NCBI GenBank assembly: GCA_902522325.1
Contig: CABYVA010000005.1
Coordinates: 1 to 49,801, forward strand
From: an uncultured Pelagibacteraceae bacterium
GTDB lineage: Bacteria > Pseudomonadota > Alphaproteobacteria > Pelagibacterales > Pelagibacteraceae
DNA length: 49,801 bases
Direction of reading: 5' to 3'
Position numbers and translations under genes: made by a program
The notes under the pieces: model-generated
The model's database searches: none
What the model was told of the DNA's origin: nothing
What the model saw: only the letters and a program-made list of their open reading frames with translations
Part shown: positions 1 through 9,927 of the stretch, one piece after another
Position numbering within the stretch: position 1 is the stretch's first letter
Layout of the letters: each line of letters starts with the position of its first letter

Positions 1-513
1 TTTATTTATTCAAAGATTAAAATTTCAAAAAAAGATATTGGGATGTCAATTTGCTGCGATGGAGTATGTTTAACTCTAGTTAATTTAAACAACAAGGTAA
101 TGGAATTTTATCTATCGAACGAAACATTAATAAGATCGAAATTTAAAAAAGTTAAGATTGGAGATTATATTAATATTGAAACATCATTAAAATATGGAAA
201 TAAAATATCTGGCCATATAGTCCAAGGTCACATTGATTGTGTCTCTAAGGTAAATTTTATTAAAAAAATTGATAAATCATATTTATTAGATTTTTTTATG
301 AGCAGCAAAGAAAGAAAAAATTTAGTCGAAAAAGCATCAATTGCAATAAATGGAATTTCATTAACTATATCAAGAAAAACACAAAAAGGTTTTCAAATAT
401 GGGTTATTCCACATACTATAAAGCTTACTAATTTATCTAAAATTAGAAAAAATGATTTAGTTAATGTTGAAATAGACATACTTTCAAAATATGTAAGAAA
501 TTATCTCAAATGA
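1..513 (+). CDS. ribE: riboflavin synthase alpha subunit, 5'-truncated by window edge
   Basis: Frame is open from base 1 (FIYSKIKISKKDIGMSICCDGVCLTL); lumazine-binding repeats (SGHIVQGHIDC, SIAINGISLTI); followed by ribBA and ribH. Confidence 0.9.
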   Translation, partial: FIYSKIKISKKDIGMSICCDGVCLTLVNLNNKVMEFYLSNETLIRSKFKKVKIGDYINIETSLKYGNKISGHIVQGHIDCVSKVNFIKKIDKSYLLDFFMSSKERKNLVEKASIAINGISLTISRKTQKGFQIWVIPHTIKLTNLSKIRKNDLVNVEIDILSKYVRNYLK

Positions 514-1613
514 AAAAAAGAAACTTTACCCCAATAGAATCTATAATAAAAGTCGCAAAAAAAGGTGGAATGTATATTCTTGTTGATGACGAAAATAGAG
601 AAAACGAAGGAGATCTTGTTATACCAGCAGTTAATGTTTCACAAAAAAATATAAACTTTATGGCTAAGTATGGTCGAGGTTTAATTTGTCTTTCATTAAC
701 AAACAAACAAGCAAAAAAACTTAATTTATCATTAATGTCGTCTGTAAATAAATCTCGTAATCAAACTGCTTTTACTGTTTCTATTGAAGCTAGAAAAGGT
801 GTAACAACCGGAATTTCTGCAAAAGATAGATCGGTAACAATTAAAACTGCAATTAAATCCAATGTTAAAAAAAAAGAAATTATTTCACCCGGACATATAT
901 TTCCTATTATTTCAAAAGAAGGCGGAGTTTTAGTTAGAGCAGGTCATACAGAGGCCTCTGTTGATATCGCGAAGCTGGCTAAAAAAAATCCTTCGGCGGT
1001 AATCTGTGAAATCATGAATGATAAAGGTGTCATGGCAAAAGGTTCTGAATTATTTAAATTCGCAGCTAAACATAAATTAAAAATTGGAAGAATTGACGAT
1101 TTAATAGCATATAGGCTTAAAAGAGAGAAACTTATTAAATTTAAAAAGACAGAACGCATTTTAATTAAAAATCAAAAATATAAAATTAAAATTTTTGAAA
1201 ATATCTTAGACGGTTCTGAAAATTTCGCTTTAATTAAAGGTGATTTAAAAAAAAATAAAAATCCAAGAGTACGAGTAGTTTCATCTAATATAGTGCAAAA
1301 TTATTTAATGGGACAAAAATTACCAAACTCATTTAATCGAACATTAAAACATTTTAAAAATTATAAAGAATGTGTTTTAATTTTCATTAGAGACACAAAT
1401 TTAAAATCTGTTTCACAAACATTGAGAGACTATAAAAGCACTAAATTCTATAAAAAGGGTCAAGATAAGCTTATAAAAAATTATGGTATAGGAGCTCAAA
1501 TAATTAAATCATTAAATATTAAAAATATGATATTAGTAACAAGATCCAAAAAAAAAGTCGTTAGTTTAGATGGCTATGGTATCAAAATAGTTAAACAAGA
1601 AATAATAAAATGA
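510..1613 (+). CDS. ribB: bifunctional 3,4-dihydroxy-2-butanone 4-phosphate synthase / GTP cyclohydrolase II-like protein
   Basis: N-terminal RibB motifs (LVDDENRENEGDL, GHIFPI, GHTEASVDIAKLA); the C-terminal half is a divergent RibA-like domain. Confidence 0.9.
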   Translation: MKKRNFTPIESIIKVAKKGGMYILVDDENRENEGDLVIPAVNVSQKNINFMAKYGRGLICLSLTNKQAKKLNLSLMSSVNKSRNQTAFTVSIEARKGVTTGISAKDRSVTIKTAIKSNVKKKEIISPGHIFPIISKEGGVLVRAGHTEASVDIAKLAKKNPSAVICEIMNDKGVMAKGSELFKFAAKHKLKIGRIDDLIAYRLKREKLIKFKKTERILIKNQKYKIKIFENILDGSENFALIKGDLKKNKNPRVRVVSSNIVQNYLMGQKLPNSFNRTLKHFKNYKECVLIFIRDTNLKSVSQTLRDYKSTKFYKKGQDKLIKNYGIGAQIIKSLNIKNMILVTRSKKKVVSLDGYGIKIVKQEIIK

Positions 1614-1993
1614 AAAAAATATTAATTGTAGTAGCAAATTATTATGAAGATATTTCTTTATCTTTATTAAATTCTGCGCAGTTGAAAATTTCAAAAAAAT
1701 ATTCAACTAAAGTTATGAATGTTCCTGGTGTTTTTGAAATTCCAGTAGTAATCTCAAAAAATATTAAAAAGTACGATGCATTTATCGCATTAGGATGTGT
1801 TATAAAAGGTGAAACTCCACATTTCGATTTTATTTCAAATGCTGCCACATTAGCGATAATGGATTTATCTGTTCATTACAAAAAACCAATTGGAAATGGT
1901 ATCATTACATGTTTGAACATAGATCAAGCAAAAGCAAGAGAGAAAAAAGGTGAAGAGGCAGCTCAAGCTGTTATTTCAGTTTTATCGCTTTAA
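1610..1993 (+). CDS. ribH: 6,7-dimethyl-8-ribityllumazine synthase
   Basis: VPGVFEIPVV, GCVIKGETPHFDFI, GIITCLN motifs; overlaps ribB by 4 bp. Confidence 0.93.
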   Translation: MKKILIVVANYYEDISLSLLNSAQLKISKKYSTKVMNVPGVFEIPVVISKNIKKYDAFIALGCVIKGETPHFDFISNAATLAIMDLSVHYKKPIGNGIITCLNIDQAKAREKKGEEAAQAVISVLSL

Positions 1994-1995
1994 TT

Positions 1996-2400
1996 ATGAT
2001 GCCTGAATATACTGCGAAAAATAACCCAAGAGTAATTGTAATTCAAAAACTTTATGGGAAGTTTTTTAATGACGATGAAGATTTAATTTTTCCCAAACAT
2101 AGGTTTAGGAAATTTATTAAGGATGTTGTAAAAGGAACAATTGAAAGAGACGAAGTAATTAATGATGAAATTAATAACCATCTAAATCCAGATCTAAATA
2201 TTAAAAATTTAGATAAAATTTTTCAAGTTATAATTAAATCAGCTATATTTGAATTCTTATATAGACCGAAAACTTCAGTTAATGTAATAATCAAAGAATA
2301 TTTGAATGCATCAAATTACTTTTTGGATAAATCACAAACAAGTTATCTTAATGCTATACTTGACAAAATATCTAAAAAAATAAGAAATTCTAATGGATGA
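1996..2400 (+). CDS. nusB: transcription antitermination factor NusB
   Basis: NusB-like length and C-terminal motif (SVNVIIKEYLNASNYF...LNAILDKI); rib-nusB-thiL order. Confidence 0.85.
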   Translation: MMPEYTAKNNPRVIVIQKLYGKFFNDDEDLIFPKHRFRKFIKDVVKGTIERDEVINDEINNHLNPDLNIKNLDKIFQVIIKSAIFEFLYRPKTSVNVIIKEYLNASNYFLDKSQTSYLNAILDKISKKIRNSNG

Positions 2401-3352
2401 ATTTGAATTAATAAAAAAATATTTTAAAAAAATTTCCAACAACAATCCTGGTGCAATAAAGTTAAATGACGATGTTTTTTTTGATAAAAAAAGAAAATTA
2501 GTAGTATCAATTGATACTTATAATGAAGGTATCCATTTTCCTGATTTTAAACATCCAAATTTAGTAATAAAAAAAATTATTAGATCTTCTATTTCAGATC
2601 TTATAGCTAAGGGCGTTAAACCTGAATATTATTTTATTTCAGGAAGTGGAAATAAAGATAAATTTACAAAAAATAATTTAAAAAAAATTTCAAAATCGTT
2701 ATACGAAGAGCAAAAAAAATACAATTTGAAACTATCTGGTGGTGATACTACGAATTCTAAAAAAGTTTCATTTTCAGTATCAACTATTGGTTTTTCGAGT
2801 AATATAATTTTACGAAATAAAGCTAAATTAAATGATGATATATATGTTACAGGAAATATAGGCGATAGTTATTTGGGATTAAAAATTATTAAAAAAAATA
2901 CTAAAATTAATTCTAAATTGAAAAGTTATTTTATTGATAAATTTTATTCTCCGAATTTGCCTTATAAATTTTTCAACGAATTAAATAAATTTGCAAATAC
3001 TTCTATGGATGTATCAGATGGATTAGTCTCCGATTTATGTAAACTTATTAACGAACAAAAACTATCTTTTGAAATTAATATAGATAAAATTCCCATTTCA
3101 AAAAATTTAGAATATTTTTTAAAAAAATATAATAAAAAGAAATACAAATACATTTTCAATGGTGACGATTATCAAATATTATTTACAGCACCTTTAAATA
3201 AGCGTTTTTTAATCAAATCAATTGCGAACAGGATCAATCAAAAAGTTACAATAATTGGTAAAATAAATAGTGGATATAAAAAAAATTCAATAAAAATGGA
3301 CAATAAAACCCAAAATTTAACTATTTTTAAAGGTTATTCACATAAGTTTTGA
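2393..3352 (+). CDS. thiL: thiamine-monophosphate kinase
   Basis: AIRS-like kinase motifs (LNDDVFF, SISDLIAKGVKPEYY, SGGDTTNS, DVSDGLVSDL). Confidence 0.9.
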   Translation: MDEFELIKKYFKKISNNNPGAIKLNDDVFFDKKRKLVVSIDTYNEGIHFPDFKHPNLVIKKIIRSSISDLIAKGVKPEYYFISGSGNKDKFTKNNLKKISKSLYEEQKKYNLKLSGGDTTNSKKVSFSVSTIGFSSNIILRNKAKLNDDIYVTGNIGDSYLGLKIIKKNTKINSKLKSYFIDKFYSPNLPYKFFNELNKFANTSMDVSDGLVSDLCKLINEQKLSFEINIDKIPISKNLEYFLKKYNKKKYKYIFNGDDYQILFTAPLNKRFLIKSIANRINQKVTIIGKINSGYKKNSIKMDNKTQNLTIFKGYSHKF

Positions 3353-3434
3353 TAAGTTAAACATTGCCTTTTATTTTTTTTTTTGTAATGTCCGTTTTTT
3401 AATATTTACTATTTAACTAACAATTAAAGGAATT

Positions 3435-5540
3435 ATGGAAGCTTCAGTATCAAATATACTTCAACTTATTATTTTAGCAGGTTTATTGTCAATTGTTTAT
3501 GGATATTTAACAGGAAAAAATATTTTAAACTCAAGTCCAGGAAATAGCAAAATGCAAGAAATAGCATCAGCTATACAAGTTGGAGCAAAAGCTTATTTAA
3601 ATAGACAGTACAAAACAATAGCAATAGTGGGTGTTGTTGTACTAATAATTATTAGTTATGCATTTAGTATTTTAGTTGGTCTTGGATATTTAATTGGTGC
3701 TACACTATCAGGAATTGCAGGATATGTCGGTATGTTAGTATCAGTACAAGCTAATGTCAGAACAGCGGAAGCTTCACGAAAAGGTTTATCTCAAGGACTT
3801 TCTTTAGCATTTAAATCTGGTGCAGTTACCGGAATGTTAGTTGCTGGTTTAGCGCTTTTATCAATTGCAGTTTATTATTATTTATTATTATCGTTTGGCA
3901 TTGACGAAAGAGAGATAGTAAATGCTTTAGTTGCTTTAGGTTTTGGTGCTTCTTTAATATCAATTTTTGCAAGGCTTGGTGGTGGAATTTTTACTAAAGG
4001 TGCGGATGTTGGAGCAGATTTAGTCGGCAAAGTTGAAGCAGGAATACCCGAAGACGATCCAAGAAACCCTGCAGTAATAGCAGATAACGTAGGAGATAAC
4101 GTTGGCGATTGTGCTGGAATGGCGGCTGATTTATTTGAAACATATGCTGTAACAATAGTTGCCACTATGGTTCTATCATCAATATTTTTTCATGGAGATC
4201 TTAATATGATGATTTATCCATTATCTATAGGAGGAGCTTGTATATTAACTTCTATTTTTGGAACTTTTTTTGTTAAACTAGGAAAATCTAAAAATATTAT
4301 GGCTGCCTTATACAAAGGTTTTGTTGTAACCGCAATTACATCAGTAATAATTTTATACCCAGTAACTGATCATGTTTTGGGATTAGATAATACTTATACA
4401 ATTTCTAATAAATCATTTTCAGGAATGAGTTTATATATTTGTGGTATTATAGGTTTAGCAATAACTGGCTTACTGATTTGGGTTACTGAATATTATACCG
4501 GAACTAACTACAGACCTGTAAAAAGTGTAGCTTCTTCCTCAACAACAGGACATGGAACAAATGTAATTCAGGGTTTAGCAGTTTCAATGGAAGCAACAGC
4601 TATACCTGCATTAATAATTGTAGGAGGTATATTATTAACAAATTATATTGCTGGTCTTTTTGGAATAGCTATCGCAGTGACTACTATGTTGGCTTTAGCT
4701 GGAATGGTAGTTGCTCTTGATGCATACGGACCCGTTACAGATAATGCTGGCGGTATTGCCGAAATGTCAAATTTACCAAAAAATGTTAGAAAAACTACTG
4801 ACGCTCTTGATGCTGTTGGTAATACAACTAAGGCTGTTACAAAAGGATATGCAATTGGTTCGGCCGGTTTAGGTGCTCTTGTTTTATTCGCTGCATACAC
4901 AGAAGATATAAAACATTTTTCAAAAGTTGCAGGTTCAAATTTAGAAGGAATTATTGTTACATTTGATTTATCAAATCCTTTTGTTGTAGTTGGTTTATTG
5001 GTCGGTGGTATGTTGCCTTATTTATTTGGATCTATGGGTATGCAAGCCGTAGGAAGAGCTGGTGGGGCTGTTGTAGTTGAGGTTAGAAGACAATTTAAAA
5101 AAATTCCAGGTATTATGAAAAGAAAAGCAAAACCTGATTATGGAAAATTAGTTGATTTGCTAACAAAAGCTGCGATTAAAGAAATGATATTACCATCCTT
5201 GCTTCCAGTTTTATCGCCAATTGTTTTGTATTTATTTATTTTACCTATTGGTGGACAGGTAGCTGCATTATCATCAGTAGGAGCAATGCTGTTAGGTGTA
5301 ATAATAACTGGTTTATTTGTAGCTATATCAATGACAGCTGGTGGTGGTGCGTGGGATAATGCAAAAAAATATATTGAAGATGGAAATTTTGGAGGAAAAG
5401 GATCAGAAGCACATAAAGCTGCAGTAACAGGTGATACTGTAGGTGATCCTTATAAAGATACAGCAGGTCCAGCAGTAAACCCTATGATAAAAATTACTAA
5501 CATAGTAGCTTTATTGTTATTAGCTGTAATTGCAGGTTAA
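3435..5540 (+). CDS. hppA: membrane-bound H+-translocating inorganic pyrophosphatase, K+-independent type by signature
   Basis: [45 protein letters not shown] and [16 protein letters not shown] signatures; about 16 TM segments. Confidence 0.97.
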   Translation: MEASVSNILQLIILAGLLSIVYGYLTGKNILNSSPGNSKMQEIASAIQVGAKAYLNRQYKTIAIVGVVVLIIISYAFSILVGLGYLIGATLSGIAGYVGMLVSVQANVRTAEASRKGLSQGLSLAFKSGAVTGMLVAGLALLSIAVYYYLLLSFGIDEREIVNALVALGFGASLISIFARLGGGIFTKGADVGADLVGKVEAGIPEDDPRNPAVIADNVGDNVGDCAGMAADLFETYAVTIVATMVLSSIFFHGDLNMMIYPLSIGGACILTSIFGTFFVKLGKSKNIMAALYKGFVVTAITSVIILYPVTDHVLGLDNTYTISNKSFSGMSLYICGIIGLAITGLLIWVTEYYTGTNYRPVKSVASSSTTGHGTNVIQGLAVSMEATAIPALIIVGGILLTNYIAGLFGIAIAVTTMLALAGMVVALDAYGPVTDNAGGIAEMSNLPKNVRKTTDALDAVGNTTKAVTKGYAIGSAGLGALVLFAAYTEDIKHFSKVAGSNLEGIIVTFDLSNPFVVVGLLVGGMLPYLFGSMGMQAVGRAGGAVVVEVRRQFKKIPGIMKRKAKPDYGKLVDLLTKAAIKEMILPSLLPVLSPIVLYLFILPIGGQVAALSSVGAMLLGVIITGLFVAISMTAGGGAWDNAKKYIEDGNFGGKGSEAHKAAVTGDTVGDPYKDTAGPAVNPMIKITNIVALLLLAVIAG

Positions 5541-6013
5541 TATTTGGATTTGCCTTTTTTTCTTTTTCCAAGTGGGTCATTAATTTTTTGTCTCATACTT
5601 GAAAGAAAATCATAAACAAAAGATCTTTTGTTGTAAGAAATCTTGGTTATATCTTTGGAAAATTTTAATTGTTCCATATTATCTTTATTATAAAAATCTT
5701 TTTTAACAAGCATTCCTTTAGTATCAAGTTCTAGTATAAGAACATTGTTTATTAACAATTCTTTTTGGCCAAAGCTTAATAGACGAGTAGAATTTGTTGT
5801 TTTTCGCTCAATATATACCCACAGATCATTATCAAAAGTACTTTTAGTTGATGGTGGTCCTAATAATTTTGTTATATCATTTTTATTTGAATTATGGAGC
5901 GTTAATTTTTGTTGTTTTTTTTCTAAGAAAGGTACACCGTGATGTTTTACCACTTTATTTAATGAACAATTTGAAATAAAAAAAATAATAATAAAAAGTA
6001 AAATTTTATTCAT
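5537..6013 (-). CDS. SmpA/OmlA (BamE)-like outer-membrane assembly lipoprotein
   Basis: Lipobox-type N-terminus ([10 protein letters not shown]); [20 protein letters not shown] is typical of the SmpA/OmlA domain. Confidence 0.75.
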   Translation of the reverse strand: MNKILLFIIIFFISNCSLNKVVKHHGVPFLEKKQQKLTLHNSNKNDITKLLGPPSTKSTFDNDLWVYIERKTTNSTRLLSFGQKELLINNVLILELDTKGMLVKKDFYNKDNMEQLKFSKDITKISYNKRSFVYDFLSSMRQKINDPLGKRKKGKSKY

Positions 6014-6467
6014 GAGTAATAAGTATATAAATATTTATAATAATTTAGTCAATTTAACTAGAAATAAAGAACTATACAAATATTTGTCAAAAGAAGACAC
6101 TTTTTCAGACAGATTATTGATATTTCTTTTCCATTTTGCCTTTTTTTTGATGACTTTTAAAAAAAGTAGTGACAAAAAAACTCTCCAAAATATATTCGAT
6201 TTTATTTTTAGACAGCTAGAAGTCTCTATAAGAGAAATAGGTTATGGTGATGCATCAATTAATAAAAAAATGAAAAATTATGTTAATACTTTTTATGATA
6301 TTTTAAGCAAAATTGAAGGGTGGTCTAATATGTCAAAATTAGAAAAAAATGAAATATTAAACAATTATTTATCTTTAGATAATGAGCCTAATGATTTAGT
6401 TGATTATTTTGATAATTATATGTTAAAATTGTCAAATAGTACTTTAAATTCATTTATAAATGTATAA
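6012..6467 (+). CDS. ubiquinol-cytochrome c chaperone family protein
   Basis: FDFIFRQLEVSIREIGYGDASINKKMKNYVNTFYD motif; located between bamE and rpmF as in other alphaproteobacteria. Confidence 0.75.
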   Translation: MSNKYINIYNNLVNLTRNKELYKYLSKEDTFSDRLLIFLFHFAFFLMTFKKSSDKKTLQNIFDFIFRQLEVSIREIGYGDASINKKMKNYVNTFYDILSKIEGWSNMSKLEKNEILNNYLSLDNEPNDLVDYFDNYMLKLSNSTLNSFINV

Positions 6468-6492
6468 TAAGAGTAACTAAAATATAAAATTT

Positions 6493-6672
6493 ATGGCTGT
6501 CCCAAAAAGAAAAACATCTCCTTCTAGAGCTGGAAAAAGAAGATCTCACATCAAATTTTCTACAAAAAATGTTATTGAGGATAAAAAATCAGGTGAGTAT
6601 AGATTATCTCATCACTTAGATTTAAAAACTGGTATGTACAAAGGTCGTCAAATATTAGACCCCAAAGAATAA
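6493..6672 (+). CDS. rpmF: 50S ribosomal protein L32 (absent from the ORF track because it is 59 aa)
   Basis: Manual translation [59 protein letters not shown]; upstream of plsX. Confidence 0.95.
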   Translation: MAVPKRKTSPSRAGKRRSHIKFSTKNVIEDKKSGEYRLSHHLDLKTGMYKGRQILDPKE

Positions 6673-6693
6673 TTATCTATAACGTATAATACG

Positions 6694-7698
6694 ATGGACA
6701 AAAAAATAATAATTGCAGTTGATGCAATGGGCGGTGACAACTCACCAAAAAAAGTTATTGATGGAATAGTTCATCATTACAATGAAAATAAAAATACGTT
6801 TTATAGAATTTTCGGTATTAAAAATAAAATTCATAAATTTATACCAAGAAAATTTGACAAAAGTGTTTATGAAATAATCGAGTCTAGTGATGTTGTTGAA
6901 GATACTGATACACCTTTAACAGCAGCAAAAAAAGGCAACAAGACAAGCATGTGGCTTGCAATCGATAGTGTAAAAAATAAAAAAGCTCACATAGTTATAT
7001 CCGCAGGTAATACAGGAGCCTTATTTGTTATTGCAAAACTTAATCTTGAAATGATACCAAATATCGAGAAACCCGCATTATCGGCACTATGGCCGAATAA
7101 AAAAGGTATGAGCGTAGTTTTAGATTTGGGAGCCAATATTGATTGTAGTGAGAAAAATTTAGTTGATTTTAGTATAATGGGTGCCTCATTATTAAAATCA
7201 TTATATCCAGATGAAATTCCCAAGGTAGCATTATTAAATATTGGCTCTGAAGAATTTAAAGGTAATGATATAATTAAAGGAACTTATCAAAAACTATCAA
7301 ATAAAAATAATAAAGAATTTGAATTTAAAGGATATATCGAGGGAAATAAGTTAATGGATGGTGATGTAAATGTAATCGTTGCCGATGGTTTTACAGGAAA
7401 TGTAGCACTTAAAACTGCTGAAGGAACTGCAAATTTCATTACATCTGAGTTGAAAAATGCAATGACTAATTCATTTTTTGGTAAACTTTCAGCATTAATA
7501 AATATTAAAAATTTAAATAATTTTAAAAAAAGACTTGATCCAAGACTATATAATGGAGCTATTTTTATAGGATTGAATTCGCCAGTTGTAAAAAGTCATG
7601 GCGCTACTGATTATTTGGGCTTTTCTAATTCATTAAGCGTGTGTAGTAAGATTGTTAAAGCTAACTTAATTGAAAAAATAAAACATAATATTGATTAA
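6694..7698 (+). CDS. plsX: phosphate acyltransferase PlsX
   Basis: AVDAMGGDNSPKKVIDG, SAGNTGAL, VADGFTGNVALKTAEG motifs. Confidence 0.95.
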   Translation: MDKKIIIAVDAMGGDNSPKKVIDGIVHHYNENKNTFYRIFGIKNKIHKFIPRKFDKSVYEIIESSDVVEDTDTPLTAAKKGNKTSMWLAIDSVKNKKAHIVISAGNTGALFVIAKLNLEMIPNIEKPALSALWPNKKGMSVVLDLGANIDCSEKNLVDFSIMGASLLKSLYPDEIPKVALLNIGSEEFKGNDIIKGTYQKLSNKNNKEFEFKGYIEGNKLMDGDVNVIVADGFTGNVALKTAEGTANFITSELKNAMTNSFFGKLSALINIKNLNNFKKRLDPRLYNGAIFIGLNSPVVKSHGATDYLGFSNSLSVCSKIVKANLIEKIKHNID

Positions 7699-7997
7699 TG
7701 AGGGTTAATATAACAAAAAAAAATATAATTAATTCTATATATATGCAAATAGGTTTTTCAAAAAAAATTTCTGAAAATTTGCTTGAGGATTTACTTATCT
7801 TATTAATTAATAATTTAAAACAGAATAAAAAAATCAAAATATCAAATTTTGGGACTTTTACTTTGAGAAATAAGCAAAGTAGAATTGGTAGAAATCCATT
7901 AACAAAAGAAAAAAAAACTATATCAAAACGAAATGTAATATTATTTAAGCCATCAAAGGAATTTAAATCCTTTATAAATTTAACTAAAAATGAATAA
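7698..7997 (+). CDS. ihfA: integration host factor subunit alpha (HU/IHF family)
   Basis: KKIKISNFGTFTLRNKQSRIGRNPLTKE signature; followed by a MerR-type gene. Confidence 0.85.
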   Translation: MRVNITKKNIINSIYMQIGFSKKISENLLEDLLILLINNLKQNKKIKISNFGTFTLRNKQSRIGRNPLTKEKKTISKRNVILFKPSKEFKSFINLTKNE

Positions 7998-8367
7998 AGA
8001 AGATACAGCTTATAAATCTATTGGAGAAGTTGCAAAATTATTAAATTTGATTAATCAAAAAGATGGCAAACCTAATACTCATACAATTAGATTTTGGGAA
8101 ACTGAATTTAAACAACTAAAACCAAAAAAACTCTCAGGAAATAGGAGATATTATGACCAAAATGCAGTGAGTATTTTAAAAAAAATTAAATATCTATTAA
8201 AAGAAAAGGGTTTAACTATTAATGGTGCTAAGAAAATTCTCGATAATCCTAATTTTATAAAACTTGACGAAAATAAAAAAAACTCTATAAGCGTCGACAG
8301 TAAAAGAATTAAAAATAAGTTAATGAATATATCTAATATAATTAAAGATATTAAAAAAATTAAATAG
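7990..8367 (+). CDS. MerR family transcriptional regulator
   Basis: SIGEVAKLLN...HTIRFWETEFKQLKPKKLSGNRRYY helix-turn-helix. Confidence 0.88.
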   Translation: MNKEDTAYKSIGEVAKLLNLINQKDGKPNTHTIRFWETEFKQLKPKKLSGNRRYYDQNAVSILKKIKYLLKEKGLTINGAKKILDNPNFIKLDENKKNSISVDSKRIKNKLMNISNIIKDIKKIK

Positions 8368-8369
8368 TT

Positions 8370-8561
8370 ATGGCAAAAAAAACTCATGTAAAAGTGCGCC
8401 TAGTACCTGAAGGCAAGCCCGATAGTTCCTTTTTTTATTATGTGAAAAAGCCTGCTGGTGGTGAAAAAGCTAAAGTTAAATTAAAAGCAAAAAAATATAA
8501 CCCATCAACAAGAAAACATGAAATTTTTGTTGAAAAAAAATTACCACCCCATAGCAAGTAA
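8370..8561 (+). CDS. rpmG: 50S ribosomal protein L33
   Basis: MAKKTHVKVRLVPEG...YVKKP...LKAKKYNPSTRKHEIFVEKKL pattern. Confidence 0.8.
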   Translation: MAKKTHVKVRLVPEGKPDSSFFYYVKKPAGGEKAKVKLKAKKYNPSTRKHEIFVEKKLPPHSK

Positions 8562-8852
8562 TTACTTTTTTTTAAATTTTCTTTTTTCGAAATCAATATA
8601 AGCCCATATCATATTTTTCCATATACGATTAGTTACTTTTGTATCAATATTTCTCTTTACGGATTCTTTTTTTATTTTTTTTAAAATTGTGGAAATTCTT
8701 CTTTGATCTATTATTTGATTTTTGTATTTTTTTAATAATAAAACATTTTTTACAATTTCAGTTCTTTTTTTGATAATTTTGATTAATTGGTGATCTAATT
8801 TATCTAATTTTTTCCTTAGTAAATTAAGTTTTATTTTATTTTTGGGCGACAT
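8562..8852 (-). CDS. chorismate mutase (AroQ type)
   Basis: LRKKLDKLDHQLIKIIKKRTEIVKNV pattern and all-helical length of about 96 aa. Confidence 0.8.
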   Translation of the reverse strand: MSPKNKIKLNLLRKKLDKLDHQLIKIIKKRTEIVKNVLLLKKYKNQIIDQRRISTILKKIKKESVKRNIDTKVTNRIWKNMIWAYIDFEKRKFKKK

Positions 8853-8895
8853 TTATTCAATTGGATTTACTAATAATTAATATATTTATTTATAT

Positions 8896-9927
8896 ATGTA
8901 CATAGAGAATAAACTATTAAAAAAATATATTTCTTACTGGCTATATATAATGTTTTGGTTAATTGCCACAATGATAGTAGTTGGGGGTTTAACTAGATTA
9001 ACTGATTCTGGTTTGTCTATTACTAAATGGGAATTATTTTATGGTTTTTTACCTCCTCTAAATAGTGATGACTGGGAAAATTATTTCGATTTATATAAAA
9101 AAATACCTGAATTTACTTTGCAAAATTATTCAATGACTTTAAGTGAATTTAAAGTAATTTTTTGGTGGGAATGGATTCACAGATTTCTTGGTCGTCTTAT
9201 TGGATTAAGTTTTTTACTTCCTCTAGTTTACTTCACATACAAAGTTAGCTTTACCAAATTAAAAAGTCTTTATTTAATTTTTTTTCTTATTTGTTTTCAA
9301 GGATTTATCGGTTGGTATATGGTATCAAGCGGTTTGGTTGATAGAGTGGACGTCAGTCACTTCAGATTAGCTATTCACTTAGTAATGGCATTTATTATTT
9401 TATCATTAATTTTGTGGAATTATTTAAAGTTGAAAAATGTAATTTTTTCAAAAGAAAAAGTTAAATTATATTTACCTATAATTTTACTAATTTTAATATT
9501 TTGTCAGATAACTATTGGAGCTTTTGTTTCAGGAATGGATGCTGGAACAATTTATAATACATGGCCATTAATGGGCTCATCTTATTTCCCAGATGATAAC
9601 AAATTAATTAATCTATTTAGCATAAACTCCTTTAGCGACCCATCACTTGTTCAGTTCATCCATAGAAACTTAGCATATTTTATTTTATTTTTTTATGTTT
9701 TTTTATTATTAAATGTTTATAAAAACAAATTATCAAAATTTTATTATTGTACTAAAATAGTTGGCGTAATTTTATTAATTCAGATTGTTTTAGGAATTTT
9801 TACTTTAGTTTATGGTGCACAGATACTTCTTGCGTCTATGCACCAAATAAGTTCAATTTTCTTAGTTAGTTCAAATATATATTTAATATATTTAAATTCT
9901 AATACTAGCTTACAGCCTTCAAACTAG
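8896..9927 (+). CDS. ctaA: heme A synthase (COX15/CtaA)
   Basis: GGLTRLTDSGLSITKWELFYGFLPPL, EWIHRFLGRLIG, QFIHRNLAY, MHQISS motifs. Confidence 0.93.
   Translation: MYIENKLLKKYISYWLYIMFWLIATMIVVGGLTRLTDSGLSITKWELFYGFLPPLNSDDWENYFDLYKKIPEFTLQNYSMTLSEFKVIFWWEWIHRFLGRLIGLSFLLPLVYFTYKVSFTKLKSLYLIFFLICFQGFIGWYMVSSGLVDRVDVSHFRLAIHLVMAFIILSLILWNYLKLKNVIFSKEKVKLYLPIILLILIFCQITIGAFVSGMDAGTIYNTWPLMGSSYFPDDNKLINLFSINSFSDPSLVQFIHRNLAYFILFFYVFLLLNVYKNKLSKFYYCTKIVGVILLIQIVLGIFTLVYGAQILLASMHQISSIFLVSSNIYLIYLNSNTSLQPSN

Noticed and set aside
506-1848. Minus-strand ORFs opposite ribE/ribB/ribH (506-706, 944-1159, 1642-1848)
   Set aside because: Shadow ORFs of well-supported plus-strand genes; no recognisable domain.
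3878-4900. Antisense ORFs inside hppA (95 and 85 aa on minus strand)
   Set aside because: They lie wholly opposite a highly conserved gene; low-complexity Ala/Pro/Ser composition is typical of mirrored codons.
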